This document shows, one piece after another, positions 1 through 6,353 of a stretch of DNA of 7,989 nucleotides. The DNA is taken from assembly GCA_964292325.1 (NCBI GenBank), contig CAXYVG010000136.1:1-7989 (forward strand). The letters run 5' to 3'. The position numbers and the translations under genes are program-made. The stretch's first letter is position 1. Each line of letters begins with the position of its first letter. The notes beneath the pieces are model-generated. The model did no database searches and was not told where the DNA came from. It worked only from the letters and a program-made list of their open reading frames with translations. The stretch is from CTSoil-075 sp964292325. Its GTDB lineage: Bacteria; Bacillota; Negativicutes; DSM-13327.

Positions 1-44
1 AAATGTTGAGGTAAACATGCTCTTGCGTGCTTACCCCAACATTT
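1..44. terminator. Long imperfect hairpin at the window edge, possible terminator
   Basis: Positions 1-8 pair with 37-44 (AAATGTTG/CAACATTT), 10-14 with 31-35 (GGTAA/TTACC) and 16-20 with 25-29 (CATGC/GCGTG, one G-T pair). The loop is TCTT, and there are single mismatches between the blocks. The downstream sequence (ATTATTATAG) is only weakly T-rich. The hairpin could end a transcript entering from the left of the window, or it could be part of a structured RNA or repeat cut by the window edge. The structure is clear, but its function is not. Confidence 0.45.
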
Positions 45-70
45 ATTATAGAACCGTAAAAACGACTAAG

Positions 71-115
71 GCTTCGACCTTTGTCTGATGACTTGGTCGA
101 AAGCAAGTCTTTTCT
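71..115 (+). terminator. Two competing hairpins followed by a T-rich tract
   Basis: GCTTCGACC (71-79) can pair with GGTCGAAAGC (95-104) with one bulged A. Alternatively GACTTG (90-95) pairs with CAAGTC (104-109), followed directly by TTTTCTTAT. The two pairings exclude each other because both use 95 and 104. The second looks like a small intrinsic terminator for plus-strand transcription arriving from the left, placed before the convergent lysR end. On the minus strand the first hairpin could help end lysR transcription, with TTTTT on that strand at 58-62. The 1-159 stretch shows no convincing gene. Confidence 0.4.
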
Positions 116-159
116 TATATCGTATCATAACATTTGAAAAGTCTTTGAAATGTGACGTT

Positions 160-1050
160 TTATGAATGAAAGGTTTGAAAGGTAGAGAGAAATGTTTGCG
201 TTGCAATGGTTAAAGGCTTTTTTTTACTGTAAATAATACCGACGGAGCGCTTTGGTATGGGTGGTGAGACTGGAATTTCAATCAGATCGCCATTGTTTAA
301 TTCTTTTTCAATAAAACTTTTGATGGTAGCGGTTATACCAAGGCCAATTTTTGCAAATTCGATCAAAAAATCCATATTATTAATTTCAATTTCAGGTTTT
401 AGTAAAATATCATTTTCAATAAAGAATTGATCGATATATTGGCGGGTAATGTTGTCTGCTTCTAGTAACATAAAGATGCCTTTGGTAAAAATATCATTGG
501 CATTTACAAGGTCTAGAGAAGTAAGATATTGTTTTTCAGCAACAAAAATATCTTGGATATCAGCGAGTTTGATAAAGGTATAGGAATCTAGGTGAAAAGG
601 ACGACTGACAATACCAAAATCAATGAGACCTTGATCAATTTGTTTTAAGGTCTCAAAGGTAGTCTTATTGATAATTTTGATTTTTATATTGGGGTATTGA
701 CTGATAAAGGATTTTAGGTGGGGAAGAAGAAAATGTTTACATAAGATGGTGCTAACGCCGATGGTAATAACCCCTTGTTTTTTATCTTTTAATTCGGTTA
801 GAATATTTTCTCCATCCGCAATGAGATGCAGTGCTTTTTCTATGTATTCATAGAAAATTTTTCCTTCCGTTGTCAAGGCTACTCCCCTTGAAGTACGAGA
901 GAATAAGATCACATCAATGGACTGTTCTAACTTTTTTATGGATTTACTGACGGCAGGCTGGCTGATGTATAGAGCTTGTGCTGCACGGGAAATATTTTTA
1001 TAGTAGGCAACGGTATGAAAGATTTTATAAAGTTCTAAATCACCATTCAT
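160..1050 (-). CDS. LysR-family transcriptional regulator
   Basis: This 296-residue protein has the usual length of a LysR-type regulator. Residues about 1-60 form the winged helix-turn-helix (LELYKIFHTVAYYKNISRAA, then QALYISQPAVSKSIKKLE), ending in the typical LFSRTSRGVALTTEG wing. The rest (about residues 90-290) is a periplasmic-binding-like effector domain, beginning GVITIGVSTILCKHFLLPHL. It is transcribed divergently from the two-enzyme hydro-lyase operon and separated from it by 126 nt that hold both promoters. This is the classic layout for a LysR protein controlling its neighbour in response to a pathway metabolite. The start is supported by AAGGGG at 1059-1064 on the minus strand, 8 nt before the ATG. 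The effector is unknown; a substrate or product of the adjacent enzymes is an inference. Family assignment is firm. Confidence 0.95.
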   Translation of the reverse strand: MNGDLELYKIFHTVAYYKNISRAAQALYISQPAVSKSIKKLEQSIDVILFSRTSRGVALTTEGKIFYEYIEKALHLIADGENILTELKDKKQGVITIGVSTILCKHFLLPHLKSFISQYPNIKIKIINKTTFETLKQIDQGLIDFGIVSRPFHLDSYTFIKLADIQDIFVAEKQYLTSLDLVNANDIFTKGIFMLLEADNITRQYIDQFFIENDILLKPEIEINNMDFLIEFAKIGLGITATIKSFIEKELNNGDLIEIPVSPPIPKRSVGIIYSKKKPLTIATQTFLSTFQTFHS

Positions 1051-1052
1051 GA

Positions 1053-1069
1053 TATAACCCCTTGTTATA
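1053..1069. promoter_or_regulatory. Candidate LysR box over the lysR ribosome binding site
   Basis: TATAAC (1053-1058) and GTTATA (1064-1069) are perfect inverted arms around a 5-nt centre. Read inward, T1055 and A1067 give T-N11-A with TAAC-N5-GTTA, the shape known for LysR-type binding sites. The lysR Shine-Dalgarno sequence (AAGGGG on the minus strand, 1059-1064) lies in the centre. Bound protein, or the same hairpin in the mRNA, could limit lysR expression. Autoregulation is an inference from position and symmetry. Confidence 0.45.
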
Positions 1070-1079
1070 ATAAATATAA
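1065..1079. promoter_or_regulatory. Second T-N11-A type dyad in the lysR leader
   Basis: TTATA (1065-1069) and TATAA (1075-1079) are perfect inverted arms around a 5-nt centre. The dyad overlaps the right arm of the dyad at 1053-1069. It lies between the presumed lysR start point (about 1088) and the start codon. The sequence is very AT-rich, so chance is a real alternative. Confidence 0.3.
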
Positions 1080-1094
1080 TTAATATGTATCTCT

Positions 1095-1124
1095 ATTATA
1101 CCATGTAACATTCTATCATAACAA
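1095..1124 (-). promoter_or_regulatory. Promoter of the lysR gene
   Basis: On the minus strand, a consensus TATAAT (1095-1100) is preceded by TGG, an extended -10. An 18-nt spacer then leads to TTGTTA (1119-1124), which matches the -35 consensus at four of six positions. Transcription would begin near 1088, giving a leader of about 38 nt. The -35 region coincides with that of the opposite promoter, so the two probably compete or are co-regulated. Confidence 0.6.
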
Positions 1125-1141
1125 AAAAATCATGGTACAAT
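1111..1141 (+). promoter_or_regulatory. Promoter of the hydro-lyase operon
   Basis: TACAAT (1136-1141) is preceded by TGG (1133-1135), an extended -10. At 17-19 nt upstream there is no good -35 box (CTATCA at 1113-1118 or TTCTAT at 1111-1116). A strong -10 with a poor -35 fits a promoter that needs an activator, as expected beside a LysR regulator. Transcription would start near 1148, about 29 nt before the first gene. Confidence 0.6.
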
Positions 1142-1160
1142 AGAGATATGTATAAGTGAA

Positions 1161-1167
1161 AAGGGAG
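1161..1167 (+). promoter_or_regulatory. Ribosome binding site that sets the first operon start
   Basis: AAGGGAG lies 9 nt before the ATG at 1177. It falls inside the longer open frame that begins with GTG at 1156. That GTG has no comparable site upstream and lies only a few bases past the predicted transcript start. The ATG at 1177 is therefore preferred. Confidence 0.7.
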
Positions 1168-1176
1168 ATGATTGGA

Positions 1177-1659
1177 ATGATGAAAGGACAAGTCTGGAAG
1201 TTTGGCAATGATGTAGATACAGATCAGATAATTCCATCGCAGTATCTGTTACTACCAACGGTTGAGGAAATGAAACAGTATACGTTTGAACCATTAGATA
1301 AAGATTTTGCTACGAAAATCGCTAAGGGTGATATGATTGTAGCGGGGGATAATTTTGGTTCAGGATCTTCACGTGAACAGGCTCCTTTAGTGCTGAAAGC
1401 TCTTGGAGTCAGTGCTGTAGTCGCCAAATCTTTTGCAAGAATATTTTTTAGAAATGCTATTAATATTGGATTGCCGGTTGTAATTTGTAAAGATATTTAT
1501 GATTCCGTAGACAATCAGGATACATTAGAGATTGATGTTCAGCAGGGGAATATTCGCAATCTTAAGACAGAGGAGATTTTTGTATCAACTAAATTACCAG
1601 CACATGTCATGAATATTTTGGAAGCGGGCGGCTTGATAGGATTTTTAAATAAAAAATAA
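1177..1659 (+). CDS. leuD: 3-isopropylmalate dehydratase-family small subunit (first copy)
   Basis: This is the swivel-domain small subunit of an aconitase-superfamily hydro-lyase. It would pair with the large subunit encoded just downstream to isomerise or (de)hydrate a substituted malate. From the ATG at 1177 it is 160 residues, normal for the short archaeal/clostridial type. Visible signatures are VWKFGNDVDTDQIIP (6-20) and the substrate-contacting NFGSGSSREQAP (59-70), whose SSRE motif supplies catalytic and substrate-binding residues in this family. The specificity loop after DTD reads SQYLLLPTVEEM (21-32), where LeuD proteins usually have a basic residue before YL (GRYL or ARYL). The start is set by AAGGGAG at 1161-1167. 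The symbol is family-level only: homoaconitase, 2,3-dimethylmalate dehydratase or a related activity is equally possible. It is the first gene of a four-gene operon. Confidence 0.9.
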   Translation: MMKGQVWKFGNDVDTDQIIPSQYLLLPTVEEMKQYTFEPLDKDFATKIAKGDMIVAGDNFGSGSSREQAPLVLKALGVSAVVAKSFARIFFRNAINIGLPVVICKDIYDSVDNQDTLEIDVQQGNIRNLKTEEIFVSTKLPAHVMNILEAGGLIGFLNKK

Positions 1660-1672
1660 AGGTGGTATCGTT

Positions 1673-2929
1673 ATGGGAATGACAATTGGGGAAAAGATTT
1701 TGGCGAGGGCAAGCGGTAAGGATGTTGTTAAGCCTGGAGAAATTATTACGGCTAAAGTTGATTTATGTATGAGTAATGATGGTACAAGCCATCTCAATAT
1801 TGATATTTTTGAAAAACAACTAAAAGCGGAAAAAGTATTTGATCCGCAAAAAGTGGTTTTTATTGTGGATCATAATGTACCATCAGAAAGTGCCAAAACG
1901 GCTGAAGTACATAAAAAAATGAGAATGTTTGCTCAGAAGCAGCAAATGCCTTTTTATGAAGGGGCAGGCGTGTGTCATCAAATTATGGTGGAAGATTTTA
2001 TTGTACCAGGTCAGCTTGTCATTGCCGCAGATTCTCATACTTGTGCGTATGGAGGACTTGGCGCTTTTGGTACAGGAGTAGGTTGCACGGATTTTACTTC
2101 TGTCATGCACACAGGAGAAATATGGTTAATGGTTCCGGAAACACTGAAATTTGTTATGGAAGGACAGTTTAAGAGCGGTGTATTTGCAAGGGATCTCATT
2201 TTAAAAATGATTGGTGATATTGGGGCTGATGGCGCAACCTATAAAGTTATGGAATTTGGCGGATCAGCTGTCAAAGACCTTACGATTGATGACCGGATCG
2301 TTCTTTGTAATATGGCGGTAGAAGCAGGAGCAAAAAGTGGTCTTGTTGAGCCTGATGAAAGGACCATTGAATATGTTACAGCTCGTGGACGTCATGACAT
2401 GCATCTGTTTAAGAGTGATGAGGATGCAGTATATGAAGAAACATATCATTACAATCTTGCGGAAGTAGAACCGATGATTGCCATTCCTCATTGTGTGGAT
2501 GATGTAGTTTCCGTAACGAAAATTGGCGATGTGAAAATTGATCAAGCATTTATTGGTTCCTGTAATAATGGTAGAATCGAAGAACTTCGCGTCGCGGCGC
2601 AAATTTTAAAAGGCAAAAAAATTGCGCCTTATGTTAAGCTGTTAATTTCACCTGCTTCAAAAACAGTATATCTGCAAGCCTTAGAAGAAGGTTTAATGGA
2701 TATTTTCGTAGACTCGGGAGCGATGGTTCTCAATCCAAATTGCAGTGTTTGCTGGGGGAGTTGCCAAGGGGTAATTGGTGAAGGTGAAACTCTGATTTCG
2801 ACTGGCACAAGGAATTTTAAAGGCAGGGCTGGTCATCCGGAATCAAAAGTATATCTTGCTTCAGCGGCAACGGTAGCAGCTTCTGCTCTTACAGGAAAAA
2901 TAACCGACCCTAGGGGGATGATGGGATGA
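1673..2929 (+). CDS. leuC: 3-isopropylmalate dehydratase-family large subunit (first copy)
   Basis: This is the catalytic [4Fe-4S] subunit of the first hydro-lyase. It has 418 residues, the usual length of the HACN/LeuC-type large subunit with a separate swivel domain. Cluster ligands are Cys297 in GSCNNGR and Cys357/Cys360 in NCSVCWGSC. Other signatures are GVCHQIM, ADSHTCAYGGLGAFGTGVG and GDIGADGATYKVMEFGG. Two normally conserved spots deviate: GSCTNGR is GSCNNGR here, and the N-terminal ND-x-T-x-P stretch reads NDGTSH, losing the proline. Both lie in regions that line the active site in the family, so altered substrate choice is likely but inferred. AAAGGTGG (1658-1665), overlapping the previous stop, is a good ribosome binding site. 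The gene ends in a 4-nt ATGA overlap with the next, so translation is probably coupled. The symbol is family-level only. Confidence 0.92.
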   Translation: MGMTIGEKILARASGKDVVKPGEIITAKVDLCMSNDGTSHLNIDIFEKQLKAEKVFDPQKVVFIVDHNVPSESAKTAEVHKKMRMFAQKQQMPFYEGAGVCHQIMVEDFIVPGQLVIAADSHTCAYGGLGAFGTGVGCTDFTSVMHTGEIWLMVPETLKFVMEGQFKSGVFARDLILKMIGDIGADGATYKVMEFGGSAVKDLTIDDRIVLCNMAVEAGAKSGLVEPDERTIEYVTARGRHDMHLFKSDEDAVYEETYHYNLAEVEPMIAIPHCVDDVVSVTKIGDVKIDQAFIGSCNNGRIEELRVAAQILKGKKIAPYVKLLISPASKTVYLQALEEGLMDIFVDSGAMVLNPNCSVCWGSCQGVIGEGETLISTGTRNFKGRAGHPESKVYLASAATVAASALTGKITDPRGMMG

Positions 2930-3420
2930 AAAAAACCTTTTCAGGAAAAGTATGGAGATTAGGGGATGATATTGATACGGATATTATCATACCCACTCAA
3001 TTTCTAGCTCTTAAAAGTGTGGAAGATATGAAAAAATATGCGTTTCATCCTCTACGACCAGAATTAGCAGCTTTAATACAACCGGGAGATATTATTGTTG
3101 CGGGAAAAAATTTTGGTTGCGGTTCTTCCAGGGAACAGGCACCGGAAATCATAGCCGCTTTAAAAGTAGGCTGCATAATTGCGAAATCTTATGCAAGAAT
3201 TTTTTATCGGAATGCTTTTAATAATGGATTATTATTGCTGGAAAACAATGATGTATATGATTCGTGTAATGAAGGTGATACAGTAATGGTTGATCTTGAA
3301 AACAGTCAAGTTTTAGTAGATAAACAATCATTTCCCGTTGCATCGATTCCCGAGGATTTGTTGCAGATGGTAGAGGCTGGCGGATTAGTCGCTTTTATGC
3401 GAAAACAAAATGGTAAGTAA
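2926..3420 (+). CDS. leuD: 3-isopropylmalate dehydratase-family small subunit (second copy)
   Basis: This is a second swivel-domain small subunit, 164 residues, clearly a paralogue of the one encoded at 1177-1659. Signatures are GKVWRLGDDIDTDIIIPTQF (7-26) and NFGCGSSREQAP (62-73). The specificity loop is TQFLALKSVEDM (24-35), differing from the first copy mainly in F for Y, A for L and LK for LP. These are loop positions known to steer substrate choice between isopropylmalate isomerases and homoaconitases. The ATG overlaps the previous stop (ATGA), and a G-rich AGGGGGA stretch upstream serves as ribosome binding site. It presumably partners the large subunit encoded 26 nt downstream, although swapped partners between the two pairs cannot be excluded. 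The symbol is family-level only. Confidence 0.9.
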   Translation: MKKTFSGKVWRLGDDIDTDIIIPTQFLALKSVEDMKKYAFHPLRPELAALIQPGDIIVAGKNFGCGSSREQAPEIIAALKVGCIIAKSYARIFYRNAFNNGLLLLENNDVYDSCNEGDTVMVDLENSQVLVDKQSFPVASIPEDLLQMVEAGGLVAFMRKQNGK

Positions 3421-3446
3421 CATTTGGTGGGAAAGGAAGTGGTAGA

Positions 3447-4700
3447 GTGGGTTATACAATAACGGAAAAAATCTTAATGAAAAATACAGGAAAAACTTCA
3501 GTTAAACCAGGCGATCTACTCATTGTCAATGTGGATCGAGTGATGGTTCATGATATATTTACGCCTTTTGTTATCGAAAAATTTCGCGATATGGGTTTTG
3601 AAAAAGTTTGGGATCCGGAAAAAATCGTATTTATCTATGACCATTTGGTTCCTACTAGTTTTATAGAAGATTTTCGTCATCATCAAATTGGCGATGCGTT
3701 TGCTGCAGAACAAGGTATTACAGCTGTTCATCGGACCGATGGCGTTTGTCATCAATTAATGCCTGAACTTCGTTACGTAGTTCCGGGACAGGTAGCTTTT
3801 GGTACTGATTCTCATACGACAACGTATGGAGCAGTTGGAGCTTTTTCGACAGGTATTGGCTATACGGAAATGGCTGCTATTTTTGGGACAGGGACATTAT
3901 GGATCAAGGTTCCGCCAACCATTAAATTTAATATTAATGGACAGTTACCAGAAGGCGTATTTGCCAAGGATATTATTCTGAGAATACTGGGTGATATTGG
4001 AGCGGACGGCGCTACTTATAAGGCGATGGAATTTGGTGGTTCTACTATCAAAGCATTAAGCATCGCAGGGCGAATGACACTTTGTAACATGGCAATCGAA
4101 GCGGGAGCAAAAGCCGGTGTGATTGAGCCAGATGAAAAAACTTTTGCTTTTAGTGGCGTAAATGCTGCTGATTATAAGGATCTAGTCAGTGATCCAGATG
4201 CACAGTATGAAAGAGTGATTGAATATGATGCATCGCAGTTTAAACCGGTTGTAGCATGCCCATCGAATGTGGACAATATTAGTGATGTAGAAACCATGAT
4301 AGGTACTAAAATAGACCAAGGGTTTATCGGGTCATGTACCAATGGTAGACTTGAGGATTTGGAAATCGCTGCAAAGATACTAAAAGGACGCACGATTGCT
4401 CCTTATATGAAGCTAATCGTTACGCCTGCTAGCCGAAGTATTTATGCAGAAGCGATAAAAAAAGGATTCATTGCCACTCTAGTAGAGGCTGGCGCCATTG
4501 TCAATCCACCGGGTTGTGGTTTATGCTGCGGCAGAAGCGGCGGAATTGTATCAGATGGCGAGAGAGTCATTGCTACGAATAATCGTAACTTTTTAGGACG
4601 GATGGGCGGCCCTAAATCCGAAATCTTCCTAGCTTCGCCGGCTACTGTAGCAGCTGCTATGCTAGAAGGGAAAATTGCAGATCCAAGAAAATATTTATAA
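3447..4700 (+). CDS. leuC: 3-isopropylmalate dehydratase-family large subunit (second copy)
   Basis: This is a second [4Fe-4S] catalytic subunit, 417 residues, with cluster cysteines at exactly the same positions as the first copy: Cys297 in GSCTNGR, Cys357 and Cys360 in GCGLCCG. GTDSHTTTYGAVGAFSTGIG and GDIGADGATYKAMEFGG are also present. It differs from the first copy near the N-terminus. The family's ND-x-T stretch reads MVHDIFTPF, with His for Asn and Phe at the usual Thr position. The following segment is also distinct (IYDHLVPTSFIEDFRHHQIG). The start is a GTG, with AAAGGAAG at 3432-3439 as ribosome binding site. It is the last gene of the operon; a hairpin lies 13 nt after its stop. 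Divergence of active-site neighbours between the two large subunits argues for different substrates rather than simple dosage. The symbol is family-level only. Confidence 0.92.
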   Translation: MGYTITEKILMKNTGKTSVKPGDLLIVNVDRVMVHDIFTPFVIEKFRDMGFEKVWDPEKIVFIYDHLVPTSFIEDFRHHQIGDAFAAEQGITAVHRTDGVCHQLMPELRYVVPGQVAFGTDSHTTTYGAVGAFSTGIGYTEMAAIFGTGTLWIKVPPTIKFNINGQLPEGVFAKDIILRILGDIGADGATYKAMEFGGSTIKALSIAGRMTLCNMAIEAGAKAGVIEPDEKTFAFSGVNAADYKDLVSDPDAQYERVIEYDASQFKPVVACPSNVDNISDVETMIGTKIDQGFIGSCTNGRLEDLEIAAKILKGRTIAPYMKLIVTPASRSIYAEAIKKGFIATLVEAGAIVNPPGCGLCCGRSGGIVSDGERVIATNNRNFLGRMGGPKSEIFLASPATVAAAMLEGKIADPRKYL

Positions 4701-4713
4701 GAAAAGAAGATGA

Positions 4714-4767
4714 CATAAACCACCTCTTATGGTAGGATGAAAATGCTGCTATATGAGGTGGTTTATG
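4714..4767 (+). terminator. Hairpin ending the hydro-lyase operon
   Basis: CATAAACCACCTC (4714-4726) pairs perfectly over 13 bp with GAGGTGGTTTATG (4755-4767), with a 28-nt loop that can add a few weak inner pairs. No T-run follows (CTATCTGC), so this is not a textbook intrinsic terminator. It may stabilise the mRNA 3' end or act with a factor. Position and stem strength support an end-of-operon role. Confidence 0.5.
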
Positions 4768-4780
4768 CTATCTGCACCTT

Positions 4781-4834
4781 ATCGCAATGTAAGGTAAAAT
4801 AAATAAAAATAATATATAGTGAATCGCAATATAA
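4781..4834 (+). repeat. Pair of 12-nt direct repeats upstream of the GH18 gene
   Basis: ATCGCAATGTAA (4781-4792) and ATCGCAATATAA (4823-4834) match at 11 of 12 positions and lie 42 nt apart, about four helical turns. Between them is an AT-rich stretch with weak promoter-like TATATA (4813-4818). ACCTTA (4776-4781) and TAAGGT (4790-4795) also form a small dyad around the first copy. This could be a regulator site pair; no clear sigma-A promoter was seen. Confidence 0.35.
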
Positions 4835-4851
4835 AAATAGGGAGAAGAGTA

Positions 4852-6336
4852 ATGGGGGTAGAATTCATGGTAAAAAGGGGATCGTTTATGAATGGGAAAA
4901 AGAAAATAATATTTCGATTTGTAATCATGCTAATCGGCGTTTTGCTGAGCTTTCCAGAGTGTTTTGCGAGTCCCGTCCAGCAAATAGGGCAACATAGTAT
5001 TGTGCCACTGAAAATGGAAATAACAAATGCCAAGCAGCATTCAGCAATCATGGCAATGGTTGATCATGATGAAGTATTAGTACCAGTAGATGCGATTATA
5101 AAATATATCAATACGGATGTAAGTTTTGATCCAGTAGAAAAGAAAGTGTATTTGTATATTCCACAAGTAGAATTTAAAATGGAAACGACAGCATTAGACC
5201 AAAGGTTTGACCAAGGTATGGTACTCAATTTCACTCCTTATGCAATCAATGGTGTTTATTATCTTAATGTAAAGGGCTTGGAAAAAGTACTTGGCATTAA
5301 AATCGTGCAAGAAAATCAAAATAAGGTAGTAATTGAAAAAGAAAATTATCGTGATAAACAGCTAAATGTGCGTCGTGATACATGGAAGCCAGTTGGTAAG
5401 ATCAATCTGGTATGGGATGTAAATACGACTGCGCAAAATTTGAGCAAAGAATCTCCAATTGCAGGACTGGATGTCATTTCGCCGACATGGTTTTCTATTG
5501 TAACGGGAGATGGTTTTGTCGCGAGTAAAGCGGATATGAAATATGTAGAGGAGGCTCATCGCAAAGGTTATAAGGTGTGGGCTCTGATTAACAATAATTT
5601 TAACCCAGATATGACGCATCAGCTTCTGCTTGATGAGCAAGCGCAGGAAAAGGTCATTCGACAATTGTTAGTGTATTCTAGTTTGTATAATTTAGATGGG
5701 CTGAATATTGATTTTGAAAATATCTATGATGAGGATAAAGAACGCCTTACGCAGTTTGTTGAAAAAATAACCACTGCTTTAAAACAACAAAATATTGTAG
5801 TTTCAATTGATGTGACAGTACCTGCGAATGTTAGTTTCTGGTCAAAATGTTATGATCGGGCAAAATTAGGTCATATTGTTGACTATGTCATGGTCATGAC
5901 GTACGATGAATATTGGGCTAAAAGCCGTGTAAGTGGACCGGTGGCATCGATTGGGTGGGTAGAAAAAGGTATAAAGAAGATGCTAGCTGAAGTTCCAAAG
6001 GAAAAGTTACTCATGGGTTTGCCACTTTATAGCCGTGAGTGGGAAGAATTGGAGAGTGGTTCGACGCGATCCAAAACCATGTCCATGCCGATGATTGGGG
6101 ATTTGCTTAAATCAAAAAATTTAGATGTTGTTTGGTTAGAAGACAAGGGACTTCATTATGTAGAATATGATAAAGAGGGACGTTTGTATCGTATGTGGAT
6201 TGAAGATGAGCAATCGCTTGCTTTAAAACTTCAGTTAGCTACGAAGTATAATTTAGTTGGTGCTGCGTCTTGGCGTAAGGGCTTTGAGACCAGTACAATA
6301 TGGGGGCTTCTGAATGCGGAGCTAAAGAAAAAATAG
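4852..6336 (+). CDS. Secreted glycoside hydrolase family 18 protein with copper-amine-oxidase-like N-terminal domain
   Basis: From this start the protein has 494 residues. A signal peptide (KKK, then IIFRFVIMLIGVLLSF, cleavage probably after CFA) exports it. A copper amine oxidase N-terminal-like domain follows (VLVPVDAIIKYINTDVSFDP, then VEKKVYLYIP). The C-terminal part, beginning near KINLVWDVNTT, is a GH18 barrel. The catalytic motif DGLNIDFE is at 282-289 with Glu289 as the general acid, followed by MTYDEYW and a late GAASW, all typical of active family members. GH18 members of this shape include spore-cortex and cell-wall N-acetylglucosaminidases of the YaaH type; the actual substrate here is not known. 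AGGGAG (4839-4844) sits 7 nt before this ATG. An in-frame ATG at 4888 with AAGGGG upstream gives a more standard-length signal peptide and is a serious alternative. No SLH or LysM domain was seen. Confidence 0.88.
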   Translation: MGVEFMVKRGSFMNGKKKIIFRFVIMLIGVLLSFPECFASPVQQIGQHSIVPLKMEITNAKQHSAIMAMVDHDEVLVPVDAIIKYINTDVSFDPVEKKVYLYIPQVEFKMETTALDQRFDQGMVLNFTPYAINGVYYLNVKGLEKVLGIKIVQENQNKVVIEKENYRDKQLNVRRDTWKPVGKINLVWDVNTTAQNLSKESPIAGLDVISPTWFSIVTGDGFVASKADMKYVEEAHRKGYKVWALINNNFNPDMTHQLLLDEQAQEKVIRQLLVYSSLYNLDGLNIDFENIYDEDKERLTQFVEKITTALKQQNIVVSIDVTVPANVSFWSKCYDRAKLGHIVDYVMVMTYDEYWAKSRVSGPVASIGWVEKGIKKMLAEVPKEKLLMGLPLYSREWEELESGSTRSKTMSMPMIGDLLKSKNLDVVWLEDKGLHYVEYDKEGRLYRMWIEDEQSLALKLQLATKYNLVGAASWRKGFETSTIWGLLNAELKKK

Positions 6337-6353
6337 TGGCTGCTATAATGTTG

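Larger units (their letters stand above)
1083..1153. repeat. 23-nt inverted repeat spanning both divergent promoter cores
   Basis: The arm at 1083-1105 matches the reverse complement of the arm at 1131-1153 at 20 of 23 positions, with a 25-nt spacer. Both arms contain CATGGTAYAATAGAGAT read outward from the spacer. Each arm therefore holds the extended -10 box and probable start point of one of the two divergent promoters. The symmetry may reflect a shared operator or an inverted duplication of a promoter core. Confidence 0.75.

Noticed and set aside
1156..1176. GTG-initiated extension of the first small-subunit gene
   Set aside because: The ribosome binding site AAGGGAG lies inside the extension, and the GTG falls almost at the predicted transcript start, so the ATG at 1177 is preferred.
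2264..2602. Minus-strand open frame of 112 codons within the first large-subunit gene
   Set aside because: It is antisense to strongly conserved aconitase-family sequence, and its translation shows no domain.
1177..4700. Straightforward leucine biosynthesis operon
   Set aside because: Neither leuA nor leuB is present, two non-identical enzyme pairs are encoded, and the specificity loops depart from the usual LeuD form. The family symbols are used only as labels.
4442..4723. Minus-strand open frame over the end of the second large-subunit gene
   Set aside because: It lies opposite conserved coding sequence, including the cluster-cysteine region, and has no family resemblance.
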